This document shows, one piece after another, positions 1 through 12,383 of a DNA stretch of 64,000 nucleotides. The translations under genes were made by a program, and so were the position numbers. Origin of the DNA: Rhodobacterales bacterium HKCCE2091 (GTDB taxonomy: Bacteria; Pseudomonadota; Alphaproteobacteria; Rhodobacterales; Rhodobacteraceae); contig WVSL01000008.1 of assembly GCA_015689685.1 (NCBI GenBank), forward strand, positions 1 through 64,000, read 5' to 3'. Positions within the stretch are counted from its first letter, which is position 1; the number at the start of each line of letters is the position of its first letter. The notes beneath the pieces are model-generated. The model ran no database searches, was not told the origin of the DNA, and saw only the letters and a program-made list of their open reading frames with translations.

Positions 1-1
1 C

Positions 2-589
2 GATGCCGCGTCGAGCGGTGCGGGCTCCGTGCGCGACGGCGTCAAGTCGGCCGCGAGTGCCGCGGGCGCACGCGCGCGCCGCATCCGACGTCGCCTCGCG
101 CGCGGTACCGAGACGCTGACGCATGAGGCCCGCGAGCGCGTGATCGCCGCCCGCTGGACCGCCGTGAAGGCACGGCGCGCCGCCGCCCGCAATGTCCGTA
201 AGGGTGCCGATGCGGCCTCGGACTTCTACCGGGAAAACCCGCTGGTCGTGGGTGGCCTCGCGCTGGCCGCCGGTGCGATCCTCGCCGGCACCCTGCCGCG
301 CACAAGGCAGGAGGACCAGTATCTCGGCCGCTACTCCGACGACGCCTATGACCGGGCCGAGCGGATGCTGAAGGCCGAGACCAAGAAGGCCCGCCGCGTC
401 GCGGAGCGTGCCGCGGAAACCGCGCGGCAGGTGCTCGACGAGGAGCGCGCGAAGATCGACGGGCAGGCACCGGGCCAGAAATCGGCCGTGGAGCATGTCG
501 CCGACGAGGTTCGCGATGGTGCGTCCCGTGTCGCCGACGCGGCCCGCGACGAGGCCGAGAAGCAGAAGCTCGGGACCCCGGGCTCTTGA
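2..589 (+). CDS. Membrane-anchored DUF883/DUF3618-like protein, 5' end outside window
   Basis: The reading frame is open from the first bases of the window, so the true start probably lies upstream; an internal GTG at 29 is the first possible start inside. The visible part is rich in Ala, Arg and Glu. It has basic helical stretches, then one hydrophobic segment (ENPLVVGGLALAAGAILAG) followed by a long Arg/Glu/Ala helix likely to form a coiled coil. This layout resembles the YqjD/DUF883 and DUF3618 type of stress-related inner-membrane anchors; that is a family-level inference. Its stop overlaps the possible TTG start of the downstream permease gene, so the two are probably co-transcribed. Confidence 0.6.
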   Translation, partial: DAASSGAGSVRDGVKSAASAAGARARRIRRRLARGTETLTHEARERVIAARWTAVKARRAAARNVRKGADAASDFYRENPLVVGGLALAAGAILAGTLPRTRQEDQYLGRYSDDAYDRAERMLKAETKKARRVAERAAETARQVLDEERAKIDGQAPGQKSAVEHVADEVRDGASRVADAARDEAEKQKLGTPGS

Positions 590-1536
590 GCGATACCGCA
601 CCCGCACGCGGCCGGATGGCCGAGCGCCCGCGCCAGATTCCCTGGCGCGGGTGGCGGCGTATCGCGGTGCGGACGTGGACGGAAACGAACCGCGACCACC
701 TCGGCCTGATCGCGGCCGGGGTGGCGTTCTACGGTTTGCTGGCCCTGTTCCCGGCGATCACCGCCCTGATGGCGGTCGCCGGCCTGGCCTTCGAACCGGC
801 GCAGATCACCGCGCAGGTGGAACTGATCTTCTCGCTCGTGCCCGAAGCCGCGGCGCAGATCATCATCGACCAGGCCTCCGCCGTCGCCGGAAGCGACGAG
901 GGCGGGCTGGGGCTTTCGGCGGCGCTCGGCTTCGCGCTCGCCGTCTGGTCGGCGTCCAAGGGGGTCAGTAGCCTGATCGAAGGCGTCAACGTCGCCTATG
1001 ACGAGGCCGAAACGCGGGGCATCGTCCGGCTCACCGTGACCCGTCTCGCGCTTACCCTGTTCCTCGTGACCGGGATGGTCACGGGCCTCGGCGCGACGAT
1101 CGTCCTGCCGTCGATCCTGCAAATCCTCGCGCTCGGCCCGACGACCGAGATGGTGATCGGGCTCGTCCGGTGGGGCGTGCTGCTCCTGATGACGATGATC
1201 GGGGTCGGGGTGGTCTACCGCTACGCCCCCGACCGCCAGATGGCCCGCTGGCGCTGGCTGACGCCCGGGGCCGTTCTCGCCACCATCGCCTGGATCGCCG
1301 CGTCGGCCGGCTTCGCGGTCTACGTCCAGAACTTCGGCAGCTACCAGGAAACCTTCGGCGCGCTGGCCGGGGTGATCATCCTGCTGATGTGGCTCTGGAT
1401 TTCCGCCTACCTGATCCTGATCGGCGCGGAACTGAACGCGGAGGTCGAGGCCGAGACGCGCATCGACACCACGATCGGCGACCCGATGCCGATCGGCACC
1501 CGCGGCGCGGTCAAGGCGGATACCGTGGCGGAGTGA
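586..1536 (+). CDS. YihY/BrkB family inner-membrane protein
   Basis: The 316-residue protein has about six hydrophobic segments and the typical YihY/virulence factor BrkB features: an N-terminal amphipathic stretch, GVAFYGLLALFPAITAL near residue 48, and a C-terminal QNFGSYQETFGALAGVIILLMWLWIS block. The family comprises polytopic membrane proteins of uncertain transport function. The given start is TTG overlapping the upstream stop (TTGA); an in-frame ATG at 616 is an alternative giving 306 residues. Coupling with the upstream anchor protein suggests a shared envelope role. Confidence 0.85.
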   Translation: MSDTAPARGRMAERPRQIPWRGWRRIAVRTWTETNRDHLGLIAAGVAFYGLLALFPAITALMAVAGLAFEPAQITAQVELIFSLVPEAAAQIIIDQASAVAGSDEGGLGLSAALGFALAVWSASKGVSSLIEGVNVAYDEAETRGIVRLTVTRLALTLFLVTGMVTGLGATIVLPSILQILALGPTTEMVIGLVRWGVLLLMTMIGVGVVYRYAPDRQMARWRWLTPGAVLATIAWIAASAGFAVYVQNFGSYQETFGALAGVIILLMWLWISAYLILIGAELNAEVEAETRIDTTIGDPMPIGTRGAVKADTVAE

Positions 1537-1552
1537 GGCCGCGCCCCGCCCG

Positions 1553-2752
1553 TCACGCCACCTTCACCACCACGGCCATCGCCGAATCCCCCGCGGCGCA
1601 TCCCTGGAACAGCCCGGTGCCGCCGCCCCGGATTTCCAGCTCCTCGATCAGTTCGATCAGCGAGCGGAGTCCGGTCGGGCCCTGCGGATGCCCCCAGACC
1701 AGCGAGCTGCCGTAGTTGTTCATGCCGCGCCAGTCGATGTCGAAGGCGCGGGCAAAGGCGATGTCGTTCACCGCGAAGGGGTTGTGGGACTTGATCGCGT
1801 CGACCTGCCCGATCTCCAGCCCCGCGATCCCGAGCGCCCGGCTTGCCGCCCGGATCGGCGCGGCGGGCATGTGGGCGAGGTCGTCCCGCGCCTGCGCGGT
1901 GGCGATGACGGAGACCGACGGCCCGCCCTCGACCGGCGACAACTCCCGCGCGCGGCCGGGGTCGGCGGTCATCACGATGCCGGCGCTGCCGTCCGCGGGG
2001 TGGGTCTGCCCGGCGAAGGTGACGCTGCCGCCTTCCTGCACCGGGCGCAGCGCGGCCATCTTCTCGGGCGAGGCCGGGTAGACGCCCTCGTCACCCGTCA
2101 GCGTCCTGACCGTCTTGCGGAACCGGGCATCCGGCACCTCGAACTCCGCCGCCATGTAACGGGTCTGGAACGCGCGGTCGCCGGCCAGCGCGGCCTGGTA
2201 CTGCTCGAACCGGAATGCCGCCACCTCGTGCTGTTCCTCGGTGGTGATGCCGACCCGGCGGGCGACGTTATCGGCGGTGTCCACCATCGCGCATTTCGCG
2301 AACGGGTCGCGGTTGAAGCTTTCCAGCACGATGTCCTCGGACCGCCCGGTTCCGCCGGCGCCGTCGGGCGCGGGGTAGTAGGCATGGGCCCCGTTCGAGG
2401 TGCGGTCACCCGACACCAGCAGCGCCACGTCCGCCGCGCCGATGGCGAACTCGCCACAGGCGGTGGCCACGAGCCGGGCACCGGTCGCGCAGGCCTGGTT
2501 CACGGTCGGACCGGCGAGATATTCCGCCCCGATCAGGCCGGTGAACCAGGGCGTGCCGTAGAAGCTGCGATATTGAGGGACGGTCATGCCGTAGGCGGCG
2601 AAGTCGAACGCATCGACGCCGATCCCGCGGTCGGCCAGCGCCGCCTTCGTGACATGCGCTGCGAACTCGATCGCGTGGAGATGCGAGAACGCGCCCTGCC
2701 AGCGGGCGAAAGGCGTGCTCCAGTAGGCGCGGTAGGGAATGTGGCCGATCAT
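1553..2752 (-). CDS. Thiolase family protein (acetyl-CoA acetyltransferase-like)
   Basis: The 399-residue protein is thiolase-like: a nucleophile loop NQACATGAR (Cys88), a KSHNPFAVND loop carrying the second-site His, and GHPQGPTGLR near the C-terminus. The terminal loop reads CAAGDSA rather than the usual C-x-GGG of degradative thiolases, so this is a divergent or non-canonical thiolase and its acyl substrate cannot be called. The ATG at 2752 is chosen because similarity starts at MIGHIPYR. The gene stands alone and ends 16 bp from the convergent YihY gene. Confidence 0.82.
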   Translation of the reverse strand: MIGHIPYRAYWSTPFARWQGAFSHLHAIEFAAHVTKAALADRGIGVDAFDFAAYGMTVPQYRSFYGTPWFTGLIGAEYLAGPTVNQACATGARLVATACGEFAIGAADVALLVSGDRTSNGAHAYYPAPDGAGGTGRSEDIVLESFNRDPFAKCAMVDTADNVARRVGITTEEQHEVAAFRFEQYQAALAGDRAFQTRYMAAEFEVPDARFRKTVRTLTGDEGVYPASPEKMAALRPVQEGGSVTFAGQTHPADGSAGIVMTADPGRARELSPVEGGPSVSVIATAQARDDLAHMPAAPIRAASRALGIAGLEIGQVDAIKSHNPFAVNDIAFARAFDIDWRGMNNYGSSLVWGHPQGPTGLRSLIELIEELEIRGGGTGLFQGCAAGDSAMAVVVKVA

Positions 2753-3160
2753 GCGCTTGCGTCTCCCCCGGTGTGAACGGAACTGGCGGGGAGGAGGCAC
2801 CAACGGCGACCGGAGGCACCTGCGTATGCCCTGCCCGGCTGGCGGAAAGCGGCTGCAATCCTCATGAGTGTCCCCTCTGGCGACGCACCGCCTAGAGCAG
2901 CCGTCATCCCTGCCCGCCCGGTCGCGGGCAGGCCTCCTCCGACGACGATCATAGCTGTCGGCGGTAGGCCACGGCAATCGATTTTTGCATTTTAGTGCGC
3001 ATCTGGCGTTTGGTTGGTAGCTATTCCTCGTCCATTTCTGGACCCATCGGCTCTATATTGCATAATCCGTAAGTGAAGGATCCCACGATACAGGGCGTGT
3101 CGCTGACCCGCAGCCTCACCACATCTGAGATGTGCGCCGACCTCGAAATCTCGGGAAAGC
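2753..3160. other. Gene-free stretch with AT-rich core beside tRNA-Arg
   Basis: No convincing gene was found. It contains an 8-bp inverted repeat (arms 2909-2916 and 2925-2932) and a clearly AT-rich segment at about 2970-3075 in otherwise very GC-rich DNA. This segment probably holds the thiolase promoter (reading minus). Because it lies just 3' of a tRNA gene, a common integration site, a decayed insertion is possible, but no integrase or repeat of the tRNA end was seen. Confidence 0.45.
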
Positions 3161-3237
3161 TGGCGACCCCTGAAGGACTCGAACCCTCAACCTGCTGATT
3201 AGAAGTCAGCTGCTCTATCCAGTTGAGCTAAGGGGTC
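3161..3237 (-). tRNA. tRNA-Arg (anticodon TCT)
   Basis: The minus strand folds as a full cloverleaf: acceptor GACCCCT paired with AGGGGTC, D arm GCTC/GAGC, anticodon stem GCTGA/TCAGC with loop CTTCTAA (anticodon TCT), and T loop GTTCGAGTC. Discriminator G is followed by an encoded CCA at 3161-3163. It decodes AGA, with wobble to AGG, which should be rare codons in so GC-rich a genome. Confidence 0.97.
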
Positions 3238-3273
3238 GCTCGGGCGTCTTGATCGCGGAAAGCGGGCGGGCGG

Positions 3274-3747
3274 TCAATCCGGGGCGAGGTCGAGCACCAT
3301 GAACGCGCTTTCGGGATGCTCGGGGTAATCGCCGTAGGCTCCGCAGGGGCGGAAGCCGGCGCTGGCATAGAGACGGCGGGCGGGGACGGAGCCCGGATCG
3401 GTGCCGGTCTCCAGCAGGATCCGGCGGGCGCCGACGCCGCGGGCCTCATCGACCAGACGGGCGAGCAGGCGCGCCGCGATGCCCTTCCCCCGGCTTTCGT
3501 CGCGGGTGAACATCGACTTCACCTCGACCTCGCCGCCACCGAGATCGCGCAACGCGGCGATGGCCGCGGCCTCTCCGCCCTCGGTCGCGGCGAAGAGCCG
3601 GACACCGGGTGCGGACAGGGCGGCGACGTCGAGGACATGGACGGCCTCGGCGGCGAAATCCGCCCGGGTGCGGGCGATGTGCAGCGCGATCAGCGCCGCG
3701 ACCTCGGGCGACGCGGGATCGGCCGGGCGGATCGCGATGTCAGCCAT
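3274..3747 (-). CDS. GNAT family N-acetyltransferase
   Basis: The 157-residue protein carries the acetyl-CoA loop (RDESRGKGIAARLLARLV, matching R-G-x-G-I/A) and a C-terminal RLYASAGFRPCGAY motif typical of GNAT acetyltransferases. The substrate is not predictable. It begins 8 bp inside the end of the upstream glycosyltransferase gene, so the two are translationally coupled. Confidence 0.88.
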   Translation of the reverse strand: MADIAIRPADPASPEVAALIALHIARTRADFAAEAVHVLDVAALSAPGVRLFAATEGGEAAAIAALRDLGGGEVEVKSMFTRDESRGKGIAARLLARLVDEARGVGARRILLETGTDPGSVPARRLYASAGFRPCGAYGDYPEHPESAFMVLDLAPD

Positions 3748-4765
3748 TCGTGCCCTCCGCCGTAGCGCCGCCGGTTTCCCAGTGGCGGACGTGGAACCGC
3801 TCGATCCGCCGCCTGAGCGATGCCCCGTCCTCGGTGTCGCGCAGGGCGGCGATGCGGTCGCGGTAGTGGGCCACGGCGCCCTCGTGCAACCTGCGCAGTT
3901 CCTCGTCGCGCAGGAACTCGGACATCAGCGCCCCGACATCGGTGGCATGGCGCGCGGCCGACAGGTCCTCGACATCGTTCACGTCGTACTTGCGCCAGTA
4001 TTTCAGGTCGGCGGCAAGGTCGTCGTGGTTGGCGTTGCCCCGTTCGGCCTGCACGAGGAAGGTATCCATCGCGCGGACCGCGTAGTGGTTGACCTGGGCG
4101 ATGGAGGACGACCACTCCCCCGCCGCAAGCGACTTCGGGATCGTCCGGCGCAGCTTCTCTGGCAGCGGCTCACCGCCGCCGTTGACCCAGTTCGCGGAAA
4201 GCGCGGCGTCCTTGCGAAGCTGCGGCGCGTGGTTGGAGATCCGTTCAACCGGTGCATCGCGGCGCACCAGCGTCTTGATCCCGAGCGAGGATCGCGACGG
4301 ATCCGGCGCTTCCCATCCGAACCGGCGGGTGAACTGCGAGATCACCGGCGCATCCTCGAAATCGCGGACGCCGTTGCAGCCGAACGGCAGGTGACAGAGC
4401 GAGATCAGCTGCGCGTCGGGCAGCGCATCGAACAGGTCCCGCAACCGGCCGCGCCCGGCATGAACCGCGATGAACTCGTCCGCGTCCATCGAGATGTACC
4501 AGTCCGACCGCCGCGGGCGCAGGAAGGTGTCGATGTAGTGGATGACCGCGTGGTGATGGGTGGTGGCGCCGCGGTACATCGAAGGGTTCGGCATGTGCCG
4601 CACCAGCCCCATGTCGTCCAGCCGCTCCAGCATCAGGTCGGTACCGTCGGTGCAATCGTTGGTGAAGATCAGGAAATCGTTGAGGCCCGCGAGGATATGA
4701 TAGGCCAGCCATTCGAGGATGAACGGCCCCTCGTTCTTCATCGGCGTGATGGCGGTGATGCGCAT
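3740..4765 (-). CDS. Glycosyltransferase family 2-type protein
   Basis: The 341-residue protein starts with MRITAITPMKNEGPFILEWL, the opening of GT-A fold glycosyltransferases that handle a 'missing conflict' N-E-G/E motif. It has a metal-binding D-x-D (SMDADEF, near residue 95) after FTNDCTDGT. No transmembrane segment is evident. It resembles the glycosyltransferase 2-like proteins that Rhodobacterales carry in several copies; acceptor and sugar are unknown. It is coupled to the downstream GNAT gene by an 8-bp overlap. Confidence 0.8.
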   Translation of the reverse strand: MRITAITPMKNEGPFILEWLAYHILAGLNDFLIFTNDCTDGTDLMLERLDDMGLVRHMPNPSMYRGATTHHHAVIHYIDTFLRPRRSDWYISMDADEFIAVHAGRGRLRDLFDALPDAQLISLCHLPFGCNGVRDFEDAPVISQFTRRFGWEAPDPSRSSLGIKTLVRRDAPVERISNHAPQLRKDAALSANWVNGGGEPLPEKLRRTIPKSLAAGEWSSSIAQVNHYAVRAMDTFLVQAERGNANHDDLAADLKYWRKYDVNDVEDLSAARHATDVGALMSEFLRDEELRRLHEGAVAHYRDRIAALRDTEDGASLRRRIERFHVRHWETGGATAEGTNG

Positions 4766-4842
4766 GGCCCCGGCCTGTCGTCGCGGTTTCGCCGAGCCTA
4801 GCGGACCGCGCAGCCGGGGTCACGCGGGCGGAGGGGACGGCG

Positions 4843-5154
4843 TCAGTGGGTCCAGGCGCCGCGCCGGTCGGTCGCGAAATTCTCGCCGTAGCCGCGGGGG
4901 CGGATGTTCGGGCGGCGCTTCTTCGGGCGCACGACGACCGCGTCGATGCCGTTGTCCTTGGCGTATTCCTGCGCGGCTTCGAGCGTGTCGAACCGCAGCC
5001 GGACCTGGCTTTCCATGTCCGAGGACGAGGTCCAGCCCATCAGCGGGTCGATGTCGCGCCGCTCCGCCGGTTCGAAATCGAGATACCAGACATTGGTCCG
5101 GGCCTGCCCGGAGGACATCGCCGTCTTGGCGGGCTGGTAGATGCGCGCGCGCAT
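4843..5154 (-). CDS. NADH dehydrogenase (complex I) accessory subunit, NDUFS4-like
   Basis: The 103-residue protein matches the alphaproteobacterial 'ETC complex I subunit' family, homologous to mitochondrial NDUFS4: [14 protein letters not shown] at the N-terminus, then [15 protein letters not shown] and [13 protein letters not shown], and a basic tail. It is expected to bind the peripheral arm of respiratory complex I. As usual in these bacteria it is not in a nuo operon. It is monocistronic and divergent from uvrB. Confidence 0.88.
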   Translation of the reverse strand: MRARIYQPAKTAMSSGQARTNVWYLDFEPAERRDIDPLMGWTSSSDMESQVRLRFDTLEAAQEYAKDNGIDAVVVRPKKRRPNIRPRGYGENFATDRRGAWTH

Positions 5155-5293
5155 GGGCCACCTTTCTCGGTTCGGTCAGCGTCACGGGACGGTTTAGCGG
5201 CATCGCCCGCCCCGATGCAACAGTCGCGCCGCCGCAGCGCGCGGGGCGCGGCGGGCGGTGTCGGCGGGGTGGGGAAAGTCGCGAGCATCAGAG

Positions 5294-5356
5294 GGTTGCC
5301 GGCACGTCCCGAGGGAGCGAGGGGTGGGGTGGGTGGTTCGGATCCGGCCGGCAACC
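5294..5356. repeat. 10-bp perfect inverted repeat in the 342-bp gap before uvrB
   Basis: Arms GGTTGCCGGC (5294-5303) and GCCGGCAACC (5347-5356) are perfectly complementary and enclose a 43-nt loop that is very G-rich on the plus strand (C-rich on the minus strand). There is no U-run at either end, so it is not a standard terminator. It may be the structured part of a small RNA or a 5' leader, which is inference. The rest of the 5155-5496 gap shows an AT-rich promoter-like stretch at 5405-5475 and no gene. Confidence 0.45.
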
Positions 5357-5449
5357 ACATCTGCTGCTTGCAAGGACGACCATAGGCAAGGAAACCCCTG
5401 CCTCGCAAGAAAAATTCGACCTTAGGTAAGGCAAATCTTAGTCAGTTTG

Positions 5450-5464
5450 ATAACCTTTTGTTAA
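5450..5464. promoter_or_regulatory. Possible CtrA-type box, one mismatch, upstream of uvrB
   Basis: ATAA-N7-TTAA differs at one base from the CtrA consensus TTAA-N7-TTAA. It lies in the AT-rich stretch 33-47 bp before the preferred uvrB start. No LexA-type GTTC-N7-GTTC repeat was seen here, although uvrB is often SOS controlled. The call is weak because the same bases may simply be promoter sequence. Confidence 0.3.
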
Positions 5465-5496
5465 CCTTTTTCGGCAGGGTTCCGGAGGCCCTTGAA

Positions 5497-7733
<2,237 letters not shown>

Positions 7734-7737
<4 letters not shown>

Positions 7738-8786
7738 CGCGACCGGCTCTCCACGAGCGGCTCGACCGGCTGCCGCCCCAAGAGACCCTTCAGCCCGAGC
7801 GCCCGCTTCTCGACGAGGTGCCAGCTCAGCAGCGCGTAGGCCAGGACCGGCACCACGCAGAGCGGGAAGAACTGCCATCCGCTCAGGCCCGTTCCGACGA
7901 GCCCCGCAACCGCCATCTGGATCGGCCAGCCGCCGATGTAGATGCCGTAGGACAGGTCTCCGAACCGGGTCCAAGGGCCGAGGGTCAGGCCTTCCTTCAG
8001 GCCGAGATAGATGACCGGGTAGGCCGCGAGGATCGGGAACAGCTTGGGGAGTTCTCCCGCGATCGTCGCCTCGACCAGGAACACGCAGAAGACGGCCGCG
8101 ACGGGGCCGCTCGGGGTCCGGTCGCGGAGAACGAAGTACAGCGTCGCCCCTGCGAAGAAGGCCGGCGCGCCGTAGATGATCGGGAACAGCTGCATCGACA
8201 CGAAATTGCCGGTGTAGAAGAAGACGAAGGACACGAGGCAGAGCGCCGCCGTGACCCAGGCGTTTAGGGCGCGCAGGGAGAACAGGACCGCGACGACGAC
8301 ATAAAGCTGCATCTCGGCGACGAGCGTCCAGATCACCCCGTTCGCCACCCGGCCCACGTCGCCCTCGAAGAACGACACCCTGGGAATGATGAGCGTGAAG
8401 TCCCAGATGTAGTCGAAGCCGAGCGCGCGCGCGAAGGAGGTCCAGGTCCACCATCCGCCCACGTAGTCGCGCAAGCTTCCGTTGACGAAGAAGGGCCCGA
8501 TCACGACGAAGCATATCAGGAGGCTGGCGAGGTAGCCGGGATAGAGCCGCAACGCGCGTTTCCAGGCATACCCGGCCAGCGTCGGCGTGGCGACCCGGCT
8601 CGCGGTGATCAGGTATCCGCTGATGATGAAGAACACGAACACGGCGTAGATCCCCAGGATCTCGCCGGTGAGCATCTGCAGCGGCTCCTTCTCTTCATGG
8701 CCTTCGGAGATGAGGAACGAGTGGGAAAAGATGACGCAGAGGGCCGCGATTATCCTCAGGCTATCGAAAACACCGGATCTTCTCAT
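7734..8786 (-). CDS. Acyltransferase 3 family membrane protein
   Basis: The 350-residue polytopic protein (about ten hydrophobic segments) begins [24 protein letters not shown], with the catalytic-type His typical of acyltransferase 3 (OatA/NodX-like) proteins, and contains [11 protein letters not shown] and [16 protein letters not shown]. Such enzymes O-acetylate or succinylate surface polysaccharides; the target here is unknown. The start at 8786 is chosen because the family homology begins at that Met. The stop (TAG on minus) lies within CTAG, whose plus-strand TAG ends uvrB. Confidence 0.85.
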
Positions 8787-8984
8787 CAATACAATCGCCG
8801 TTCGACGAACCAATACCGGCCGAGGGTGCCATGTCGGGGCGCACCCCGCCAGTCCGGTCTTCGCTGGCGCAGAAAAAACCCTCGACCTGCAATCCTGACC
8901 GACCGGTAAGGTTTCCCCGCCTTGCCCCAGGGTCAACCTGCTGCCACCCTCCCCAAACGACCCAGGACATCGAGAGACTTCCAC

Positions 8985-9317
8985 ATGCCGAATGCCGTCT
9001 ACGGCTTCGGGTTCGCCTTGCTTACCGCGTTCCTCGTCATTGCCGCCGACTACCTGCTGAAACTCGCCGCCCTCCGGGGCGCGCTGCTGAGTTGGGAGGT
9101 GGCGGGGGGATGCGCGCTCTATGCCGCCTCGGCGCTCCTGTGGTTCGGGGCGGTGCGCCATGCCTCCCTCGCGCAGGCGGGGGTCGCCTACGCGATGATC
9201 ACGCTGGTCGCGCTTGCCGTCATGGGGGTCGTCGCCTTCGGCGAGAACCTCAGGCTGCGAGAGGTCGCAGGCGTGGGGCTCGCGCTCGTCGCGATGGGGC
9301 TGATGGTCCGGGTCTGA
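8985..9317 (+). CDS. Small four-helix membrane transporter (SMR/EamA-like)
   Basis: The 110-residue protein consists of four transmembrane helices with little else, as in small multidrug resistance or half-size EamA-type permeases. The C-terminal helices have the 'GE-x-L-x-x-xE-x-x-G-x-x-L-x-x-x-G' pattern (GENLRLREVAGVGLALVAMG). Such proteins usually act as dimers. An in-frame ORF extends upstream to 8922, but the ATG at 8985 fits the first helix. The substrate is unknown. Confidence 0.75.
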   Translation: MPNAVYGFGFALLTAFLVIAADYLLKLAALRGALLSWEVAGGCALYAASALLWFGAVRHASLAQAGVAYAMITLVALAVMGVVAFGENLRLREVAGVGLALVAMGLMVRV

Positions 9318-9333
9318 GCCCCTGCCCCGCGCC

Positions 9334-9915
9334 TCAGCTTCCGGGCACCACGGTCAGGCCGAGCATCCGCCACATCTGCATCCCGCCGCGGTAGTAGTGG
9401 ATCAGGTCCGCGGGGTAGCCGGCCTCGATCATCCGGCGCGCGGCCGCGGGCGACTGGCCGCACCACGGGCCGTTGCAGAACAGCGCGACGCGCGGCAGGT
9501 CGCCCTCGCAGACGAAGCCGTCGAAATCGACCACGCAGCCCAGTTCGCCGAGCCGGTCGGCGGCCTCGATATAGGGAACCGACACCGCGCCGGGGATCGT
9601 CCCGGCCTCGAATTCCGGTCGCACCCGGCCGTCGATCACCACCGCGTCCGGGTCCTGCAGGAACTCCAGCAGCTCCAGCTCGCCGATGGTGGTGACCCCC
9701 GGTGCGGGGCTCATCGGCTGGATGCAGAAGTTCGGGCAGGGGCGCGAGGTCAGCGCGAACTCGCCCTCGATCGTCGCGGCGTTGTCCTGGTTCCGCATGA
9801 TCTCGACCGGGCCGGAGCCGGTCTCCACTGTGACCGACATCACCCCGGGCGTGATCCCGACGGGCTCCGCCAGCGCCGCGCCGGCGGACAGGCACCAGAT
9901 CAGAAAACTGCGCAT
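9334..9915 (-). CDS. Exported rhodanese-like protein
   Basis: The 193-residue protein has a signal peptide (MRSFLIWCLSAGAALA) and a rhodanese domain: DAVVIDGRVRPEFEAGTIPGAVSVPY followed by the active loop FCNGPWCGQSP and the closing YYRGGMQMW. A second Cys pair (RPCPNFC) lies before the domain. Periplasmic rhodaneses of this kind are thought to act in sulfur transfer or redox handling, but the substrate is not inferable. It converges on the SMR-like gene with a 16-bp gap. Confidence 0.85.
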   Translation of the reverse strand: MRSFLIWCLSAGAALAEPVGITPGVMSVTVETGSGPVEIMRNQDNAATIEGEFALTSRPCPNFCIQPMSPAPGVTTIGELELLEFLQDPDAVVIDGRVRPEFEAGTIPGAVSVPYIEAADRLGELGCVVDFDGFVCEGDLPRVALFCNGPWCGQSPAAARRMIEAGYPADLIHYYRGGMQMWRMLGLTVVPGS

Positions 9916-10031
9916 CGCGTCCTCCCTTCGCTGTCGCATCCGGGCCAGCGGATACGGGTGCCGGGCGCGGGTCAAGGCGGCATCGTGGCCCCTTGCTCCC
10001 GGCCCCGCTTTGGCGCAAAACACCTGCCATC

Positions 10032-11770
<1,739 letters not shown>

Positions 11771-11771
11771 C

Positions 11772-12383
11772 ATGCAGAAGATCGAGCGCCTGAAGGAAAG
11801 CCCGAGCCAGACCGCGGGCCCCTACGTCCATATCGGCTGCACCCCGAACTTCAGCGGGATCGAGGGCGTCTACCCCGAGGATCTCGGCCTGAAGGTCCGG
11901 GGCGCGAACGCCAAGGGCGACCACATCACCATCAAGGGCACCGTCTACGACGGCACCGGGATGGCGCTGAAGGACACGCTGATCGAGATCTGGCAGGCCG
12001 ACGCGGACGGGATCTATCCCGGCAACGATCCGCGCGGGCCCGCCGACCCCGATTTCTACGGGTGGGGCCGGACGCCGGGCAACCAGGAGACCGGCGAGTG
12101 GAGCTTCGAGACCGTGAAGCCGGGCCGCGTCCCAGGGCCGAACGGCAAGCTGATGGCGCCGCATATCTCTATCTGGATCGTCGCGCGCGGGATCAACCTC
12201 GGGCTCCAGACCCGGATGTACTTCCCCGACGAGGAAGAGGCCAACGCGGAGGATCCCCTCCTGAACCGGATCGAGCACAAGACGCGCGTGCCGACCCTGA
12301 TCGCGACCGCCGAGGGCAATTCCACCTACCGGTTCGACATCCGTCTCCAGGGCGAGGGCGAGACGGTCTTCCTCGACGTCTGA
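11772..12383 (+). CDS. pcaG: Protocatechuate 3,4-dioxygenase alpha subunit
   Basis: The 203-residue alpha subunit pairs with PcaH in the (alpha-beta)n dioxygenase. It has SPSQTAGPYVHIG at the N-terminus, EIWQADADGIYPG and the structural remnants of the iron site without the full ligand set, as usual for the alpha chain. It starts 1 bp after the pcaH stop and is followed directly by the hydrolase gene. Confidence 0.95.
   Translation: MQKIERLKESPSQTAGPYVHIGCTPNFSGIEGVYPEDLGLKVRGANAKGDHITIKGTVYDGTGMALKDTLIEIWQADADGIYPGNDPRGPADPDFYGWGRTPGNQETGEWSFETVKPGRVPGPNGKLMAPHISIWIVARGINLGLQTRMYFPDEEEANAEDPLLNRIEHKTRVPTLIATAEGNSTYRFDIRLQGEGETVFLDV

Noticed and set aside
3074-3199. GTG ORF running from the AT-rich region into the antisense of tRNA-Arg
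   Set aside because: It ends with the typical translation of an antisense tRNA (PEGLEPSTC) and has no Shine-Dalgarno or motif.
5400-5496. SOS (LexA) box before uvrB
   Set aside because: Only a single GTTC was found; no GTTC-N7-GTTC direct repeat as expected in alphaproteobacteria.
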